Source: an uncultured Phycisphaerales bacterium
GTDB lineage: Bacteria; Planctomycetota; Phycisphaerae; Phycisphaerales; UBA1924
DNA length: 9,510 nt
Assembly (NCBI GenBank): GCA_937871415.1
Contig: CALMQD010000417.1
Span: 1-9,510 of the forward strand
Direction of reading: 5' to 3'
The translations under genes and the position numbers were made by a program. Each line of letters starts with the position of its first letter. Position 1 is the first letter of the stretch. Positions 6,213-9,510 of the stretch are shown here, in pieces. Under the pieces are notes generated by a model. That model did no database searches. It had not been told where the DNA came from and saw nothing but the letters and a program-made list of their open reading frames with translations.

Positions 6213-7781
6213 ATGCCCCCCCCCAAAGAACGAGCGACAATCAAGGTCCAGGCGGAACGTGCGGTGCTGGCGGCCGTCCGTCTGCCGGACTCGGTGTACG
6301 ACCAGGCCAACCCCTTTGGCGAACTGACCGCTCTGGCCGAGCAGGCCGGGGCGGTGGTCGTGGGCGAGGTCGAGCAGCGCCGGCAGAAACCGGAGGCGGG
6401 GACGTTCATGGGCTCGGGGAAGCTGGAAGAGGTTCGGGGGCTCTGCGAGGAGTTGGGCGCGAGCGTGGTGATTTTCGACCACGATCTTTCGCCGCGCCAG
6501 ATCGCGAGCATCGAGGAGATCGTGGGCCGCAAGATCATCGACCGGTCGGAACTGATCCTGGACATCTTCGCCAGCCGCGCCACGACGCACGAGGCGAAAC
6601 TGGCGGTGGAACTGGCGCAGTTGCAGTACACCTACCCACGTCTGCGAGCGATGTGGGACCACCTGGAGCGCATCACGGGCGCGGGCGGGATCGGCGGCAT
6701 CGGGACGCGCGGCCCGGGCGAGCAGCAGCTCGAGATCGACCGGCGACTGGCGCAGCGCAAGCGTCTGTCGCTCGAGCGCGAGCTGAGCGAGATCCACGGG
6801 CGCAAGCGGCGGATGGTGCAGGAGCGCAAGCGCGACCACTTCACCGTCGGCATCGTCGGTTACACCAACGCCGGGAAGAGCACGCTGTTCAACGCGCTGA
6901 CCGGGCTCTCGCCGAGCGGGGGCGGCGCCTACGCCGACGACCGCGTGTTCGCGACGCTCATTACGCGCACGCGCGAGTGGAATCTCCGGGCCACTCCCGG
7001 GGGCGAGGGCGTGAAGGTCATGCTCTCGGACACCGTCGGGTTCGTGCGCGACCTGCCGCACCACCTGATCGCGAGTTTCCGCGCAACGCTCGAAGAGGCG
7101 ACGCACGCCGACCTCTTGCTCATCGTGCTCGACGTGTCGGACCCGTCGGCGGAGCTGCAGTACCAGACCGTGACCGAAACGCTGGACGAACTCGAGGGCG
7201 AGATCCGCGAGCAGGAGGAGCGCGCCGTGAAACGCGGCGACAGTGACGCGTACACCGTCGACCGGCGCGGCGCCTGGCGGGCCGAGGCGACGGGCGGCGA
7301 GGGCGCCAAGCCCGGGCGGAAGGACGCGCGGGCCGCGCCGGATGGAGGCGGCAGCGGCTTGACCAGTTGGACGCCGCCCAGGCGACTGGTCCTGCTCAAC
7401 AAGGCCGACCGCCTGGCGGACAACCGGAACCTGCTGGTGTGGATGCGCAAGATCCCCGATGCGATCCCCATCAGCGCGATCGCCGGACCTCCGGACGGGC
7501 TCGGGTTCGCCGAGCTCGCTCGCCGCGTTTCGGACGCGGCCAAGCAGGGTCTCATCGATGCCGAGGTCACGCTCCCGCTGAGCGCCGGGAAGACGCTGCA
7601 GAAACTCGAGACCAAGGGGCACGTGCTGGAAAGGGAGTTCCTGGACGAAACGGTGCGTGTGCGGGTGCGGATCGGCCGACGCCAACTGGACCAGGTGCTG
7701 GTCGGTGCCCGTGGGGTGAAGGTCCGCGAACTGGGGGTTTCGGCGGTCGGCGGCGGCGGATCAGGCGCCCCGCGGCAGTAG
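6213..7781 (+). CDS. hflX: Ribosome-splitting GTPase HflX
   Basis: HflX is a cytoplasmic GTPase that binds the 50S subunit and splits stalled or hibernating ribosomes. The 522-residue product has the HflX N-terminal domain (about 15-105; FMGSGKLEEV, ASVVIFDHDLSPRQ), the helical linker (THEAKLAVELAQLQY, then IGTRGPGEQQLEIDRR at 163-178), and the G domain: P-loop GYTNAGKST (216-224), FATL (246-249), DTVGF (273-277) and NKAD (396-399), with SAIAG (421-425) as probable G5. It is about 100 residues longer than E. coli HflX (426). Much of the excess is a Gly/Arg/Ala-rich insert (about 335-388) between G3 and G4. The start codon is followed directly by nine C residues, and there is no Shine-Dalgarno sequence. 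E. coli hflX lies beside hfq; here it is divergent from the protease-tsaD operon. The stop codon overlaps a promoter-like element for the downstream tRNA. Confidence 0.95.
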   Translation: MPPPKERATIKVQAERAVLAAVRLPDSVYDQANPFGELTALAEQAGAVVVGEVEQRRQKPEAGTFMGSGKLEEVRGLCEELGASVVIFDHDLSPRQIASIEEIVGRKIIDRSELILDIFASRATTHEAKLAVELAQLQYTYPRLRAMWDHLERITGAGGIGGIGTRGPGEQQLEIDRRLAQRKRLSLERELSEIHGRKRRMVQERKRDHFTVGIVGYTNAGKSTLFNALTGLSPSGGGAYADDRVFATLITRTREWNLRATPGGEGVKVMLSDTVGFVRDLPHHLIASFRATLEEATHADLLLIVLDVSDPSAELQYQTVTETLDELEGEIREQEERAVKRGDSDAYTVDRRGAWRAEATGGEGAKPGRKDARAAPDGGGSGLTSWTPPRRLVLLNKADRLADNRNLLVWMRKIPDAIPISAIAGPPDGLGFAELARRVSDAAKQGLIDAEVTLPLSAGKTLQKLETKGHVLEREFLDETVRVRVRIGRRQLDQVLVGARGVKVRELGVSAVGGGGSGAPRQ

Positions 7782-7807
7782 ACAACCGCCCGTGGAGCGC
7801 CGATACT
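7779..7807 (+). promoter_or_regulatory. Sigma70-like promoter of the tRNA-Thr gene
   Basis: TAGACA (7779-7784), five of six matches to TTGACA, and GATACT (7802-7807), four of six to TATAAT, are separated by 17 bases, the optimal spacing. Transcription would begin near 7814, about 30 bases before the mature tRNA 5' end. The TAG of the -35 box is also the hflX stop codon. This is the best -35/-10 pair I saw in the window. Confidence 0.6.
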
Positions 7808-7820
7808 CTGGTTCCTTTTG

Positions 7821-7837
7821 CCGGGGTGTTTCCCCGG
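7821..7837 (+). other. Hairpin in the tRNA leader
   Basis: CCGGGG (7821-7826) pairs with CCCCGG (7832-7837) around TGTTT, seven bases before the tRNA. No T-run follows on either strand, so it is a poor intrinsic terminator for hflX. It would be in the 5' leader removed from the tRNA precursor by RNase P. It may slow hflX readthrough or may be incidental. Confidence 0.3.
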
Positions 7838-7843
7838 GCCGAG

Positions 7844-7918
7844 GCCACCTTAGCTCAGCGGTAGAGCGATGCTTTCGTAAAGCATAGGTCCAGGGTTCAA
7901 ATCCCTGAGGTGGCTCCA
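7844..7918 (+). tRNA. tRNA-Thr (anticodon CGT), CCA encoded
   Basis: A full cloverleaf can be drawn. The acceptor arms GCCACCT and AGGTGGC pair over seven bases. The D arm is GCTC/GAGC. The anticodon stem ATGCT/AGCAT encloses the loop TTCGTAA, with anticodon CGT at 7876-7878, reading ACG threonine codons. The T arm is CAGGG-TTCAAAT-CCCTG. The discriminator is U (7915), and CCA (7916-7918) is encoded. The adenosine after the anticodon (7879) is the site where the TsaD pathway would place t6A, since ACG is an ANN codon. The aldehyde-dehydrogenase-like gene begins 33 bases after the CCA with no terminator between, so the tRNA may be cut out of a longer transcript. Confidence 0.97.
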
Positions 7919-7940
7919 TGCGCCCGTCCGGCGCGCCCGG

Positions 7941-7946
7941 TACGAT
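7941..7946 (+). promoter_or_regulatory. Possible -10 element for a leaderless message
   Basis: TACGAT fits TANNNT and lies five bases before the ATG at 7952, so transcription would start at or next to the start codon. The gene has no Shine-Dalgarno sequence and there is no recognisable -35. In such GC-rich DNA the hexamer could be chance, and cotranscription with the tRNA is the alternative. Confidence 0.25.
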
Positions 7947-7951
7947 GCGGC

Positions 7952-8938
7952 ATGTCTACAGGCGACCGCGCGCACGCTTCCGCCGCCACCGACCGGCTCG
8001 GAGTGATCAAGACGTACAAGTTGTTCATCGACGGCAAGTTCCCGCGGAGCGAGAGCGGGCGGTCGCTGTCGGTGACCGGGGGTGAGCGCGGGCGTGTGCT
8101 CGCCCACGTCTGCCACGCCTCGCGCAAGGACCTCCGCGACGCCGCGAGCGCCGCCCGCAAGGCGCTCGACGGATGGCGGGGATCGACGGCGTACCTGCGC
8201 GGCCAGATCCTCTACCGGATGGCCGAGATGCTCGAGGGCAAGAGCGCAGAGTTCGGCGCGGCGATCACCGATTCCGGCTGCGGCTGTGGTCCGCCGTTCG
8301 TCGGCAAGCGCGGCGAAGGCAGTCCGGAACTGCTGGCGCGCCGGGAGGTCGAAGCCGCGGTTGATCGTCTGGTCTGCTTCGCCGGATGGGCCGACAAGTA
8401 CGCGCAGGTGCTCGGGTGCAATAACGCCGTCGCCGGCCCCTACTACAACTTCACGGTCCCGGAGCCGACGGGCGTTGTCGGCGTCGTCGCGCCCGACCGG
8501 CCCGCGCTGCTGGGGCTGGTCTCGCTGCTCGCGCCGGTGGTGTGCAGCGGGAACACGGCGATCGTGCTCGCGGGCGAGAGCGCGGGGGCGCGGCTGTGCG
8601 CGAGCATCCTGGGCGAGGTGATGGCGACCAGCGACGTCCCCGCGGGCGTGGTGAATATCCTGACCGGCGTGCGCGCCGAACTGGTGCCTGTGCTGGCGGA
8701 CCACCGGGATGTGGACGCGGTGCACGCGGCGGGCGGCGAGGGCGGGGTTGATGAGGAACTCGGCGCGGTGCTGCGTTCCGGCGCGGGGGAGAATCTCAAA
8801 CGCGTGCTGGTGCGCGGGCCGACCAAGGGCGGCGCGGGGACGTCGGTCGACTGGTTCGATCCGGGGGCCTGCGGCGATCCGTGGTGGATCGAGCCGTTTG
8901 TGGAGTTCAAGACCGTCTGGCACCCCAGCGCCGTGTGA
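7952..8938 (+). CDS. Short aldehyde-dehydrogenase-like protein without the catalytic domain
   Basis: The 328 residues align by eye with the N-terminal cofactor-binding half of aldehyde dehydrogenases: KLFIDGKFPRSESGR (23-37), AARKALDGW (67-75), RGQILYRMAEMLEG (83-96), VPEPTGVVGVVAP (169-181) and SGNTAIVLAGE (199-209). Key features are lost: the usual PWN is APDRP, the usual KPSE is LAGE, and the chain ends soon after the position of the FTGS step, so the catalytic cysteine and glutamate are absent. It ends in FKTVWHPSAV. I recall a family of about 300 residues with this KTVWHP ending, encoded beside a full aldehyde dehydrogenase and deoC in actinobacteria, so this looks like an intact family member and not a broken gene. 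Neither partner is visible here. CGCG (110-113) lies where homologues as I recall them carry no cysteines. It is probably non-catalytic, perhaps a partner subunit. ATG 7952 is chosen by the family-like N-terminus. Confidence 0.82.
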   Translation: MSTGDRAHASAATDRLGVIKTYKLFIDGKFPRSESGRSLSVTGGERGRVLAHVCHASRKDLRDAASAARKALDGWRGSTAYLRGQILYRMAEMLEGKSAEFGAAITDSGCGCGPPFVGKRGEGSPELLARREVEAAVDRLVCFAGWADKYAQVLGCNNAVAGPYYNFTVPEPTGVVGVVAPDRPALLGLVSLLAPVVCSGNTAIVLAGESAGARLCASILGEVMATSDVPAGVVNILTGVRAELVPVLADHRDVDAVHAAGGEGGVDEELGAVLRSGAGENLKRVLVRGPTKGGAGTSVDWFDPGACGDPWWIEPFVEFKTVWHPSAV

Positions 8939-8985
8939 GCCGCGGCCCGGGAATCATCGAGCAAGTGAAACCAACTCAGCCGACC

Positions 8986-8991
8986 AAGGAG
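8986..8991 (+). promoter_or_regulatory. Shine-Dalgarno sequence deciding a GTG start
   Basis: AAGGAG lies six bases before the GTG at 8998, an ideal ribosome binding site. It fixes the start of the tricorn-like gene at that GTG and is the only strong Shine-Dalgarno sequence I saw at a gene start in this window. Confidence 0.85.
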
Positions 8992-8997
8992 AACACC

Positions 8998-9510
8998 GTG
9001 AGGAAGACGCTGTGGGTGTCGTTGTGCGCCGGGGCCGCGTTGGCGCTGAGCGCCGGAGCGTTCGCGAACGAGGTCAAGCCGCACCCGGGGATGCTCCGCT
9101 ATCCCGCGGTGAGCAAGGACCGGGTCTGCTTCGTGTACGGGAACGACCTGTGGATGGTGAGCCGGGAGGGGGGCACGGCGACGCCGCTCTCCAGCCCGCC
9201 GGGCGCCGAGGCGTTCCCGCGCTTCAGCCCCGACGGCCAGACGCTGGCGTTCAACGCGTTCTACGACGGCGGTCGTGACATTTACACGATGCCCGTATCG
9301 GGCGGCCCGGCGATGCGCGTGACGTACCACCCGGCCGCGGAGACCGTCGCGGGCTGGACGCCCGACGGGCGCATCCTCTACATGACCAACGGCTTTTCCG
9401 GCCTGGCGCGTCAGACACAGCTCTGGACAACCGGCGCCGAGGGTGGACTGCCGACCAAGGTGGACGTGCCGTACGCCGGTTTCGGCGCGATCAGCCCGGA
9501 CGGACGCTGG
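8998..9510 (+). CDS. Secreted tricorn-type protease homologue, N-terminal part
   Basis: The frame is open from GTG 8998 to the window end (171 residues), so the gene is cut by the right edge. Residues 1-23 form a classic signal peptide: MRK, a hydrophobic Leu/Ala core, then AFA before the predicted cut at 23/24. After it, HPGMLRYPAVSKDRVCFVYGNDLWMVSREGG matches the start of the first beta-propeller of bacterial tricorn protease homologues. PD40/TolB-like repeats follow: FSPDG (76-80), WTPDG (120-124) and ISPDG (165-169). Full tricorn homologues exceed 1000 residues and end in PDZ and S41 peptidase domains. That part is not visible, so a plain TolB-like propeller protein or an amidohydrolase fusion is less likely but possible. 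Its site of action should be the periplasm or outside. It begins 59 bases after the aldehyde-dehydrogenase-like gene on the same strand, with no terminator between them. Confidence 0.85.
   Translation, partial: MRKTLWVSLCAGAALALSAGAFANEVKPHPGMLRYPAVSKDRVCFVYGNDLWMVSREGGTATPLSSPPGAEAFPRFSPDGQTLAFNAFYDGGRDIYTMPVSGGPAMRVTYHPAAETVAGWTPDGRILYMTNGFSGLARQTQLWTTGAEGGLPTKVDVPYAGFGAISPDGRW

Noticed and set aside
5997..7685. 562-codon minus-strand open frame opposite hflX
   Set aside because: The plus-strand HflX motifs are unambiguous. The opposite frame is His/Arg/Gln-rich and runs across the divergent promoter region.
7821..7837. Hairpin as the hflX terminator
   Set aside because: No T-run follows on the plus strand; the bases after it are GCCGAG, leading directly into the tRNA.
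1..9510. Mobile elements, CRISPR arrays, toxin-antitoxin or defence genes
   Set aside because: No terminal inverted repeats, direct-repeat arrays, transposase, integrase or toxin motifs were seen. The tRNA 3' end is not duplicated nearby, so there is no sign of an integrated island.

Overview
This is a GC-rich, gene-dense chromosomal segment, most likely from a planctomycete, probably of the Phycisphaerae type. The assignment rests on the combined look of several proteins, recalled from family knowledge and not searched: a short GGQ release-factor-like protein with a helical C-terminal extension, a TsaD with an extra loop near its C-terminal third, an HflX with a low-complexity insert, a C-terminally short aldehyde-dehydrogenase-like protein, and a tricorn-type protease. 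No phage, insertion sequence, CRISPR array or other mobile element is visible. Housekeeping and translation-quality genes dominate.

Layout. Positions 1-1901 (minus) hold the N-terminal two thirds of an FAD-linked oxidase of the D-lactate/D-2-hydroxyglutarate dehydrogenase kind; its C-terminus is outside the window. Positions 1902-2367 are a gene-free, less GC-rich interval with several hairpins, one of them a good terminator for the operon to its right. Positions 2368-6124 (minus) are a tightly coupled three-gene operon, in transcription order an S41 C-terminal processing protease, tsaD (tRNA t6A synthesis) and the GGQ release-factor-like protein. Each junction overlaps start and stop codons (TTGA, then TGATG). 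From a short divergent control region (6125-6212), hflX (ribosome-splitting GTPase) runs rightwards. After it come a promoter whose -35 overlaps the hflX stop codon, a tRNA-Thr(CGT) gene with encoded CCA, a short aldehyde-dehydrogenase-like gene lacking the catalytic domain, and the start of a secreted tricorn-protease homologue that runs off the right edge.

Functionally, tsaD, the GGQ protein, hflX and tRNA-Thr all serve translation: t6A is placed on ANN-decoding tRNAs including tRNA-Thr, GGQ proteins hydrolyse peptidyl-tRNA, and HflX splits stalled ribosomes. The two proteases act at or beyond the membrane. I did not find a clear new defence or mobile system. The items most worth a second look are the GGQ protein and its operon, the degenerate aldehyde-dehydrogenase-like protein next to the tRNA, and the structured intergenic region at 1902-2367.
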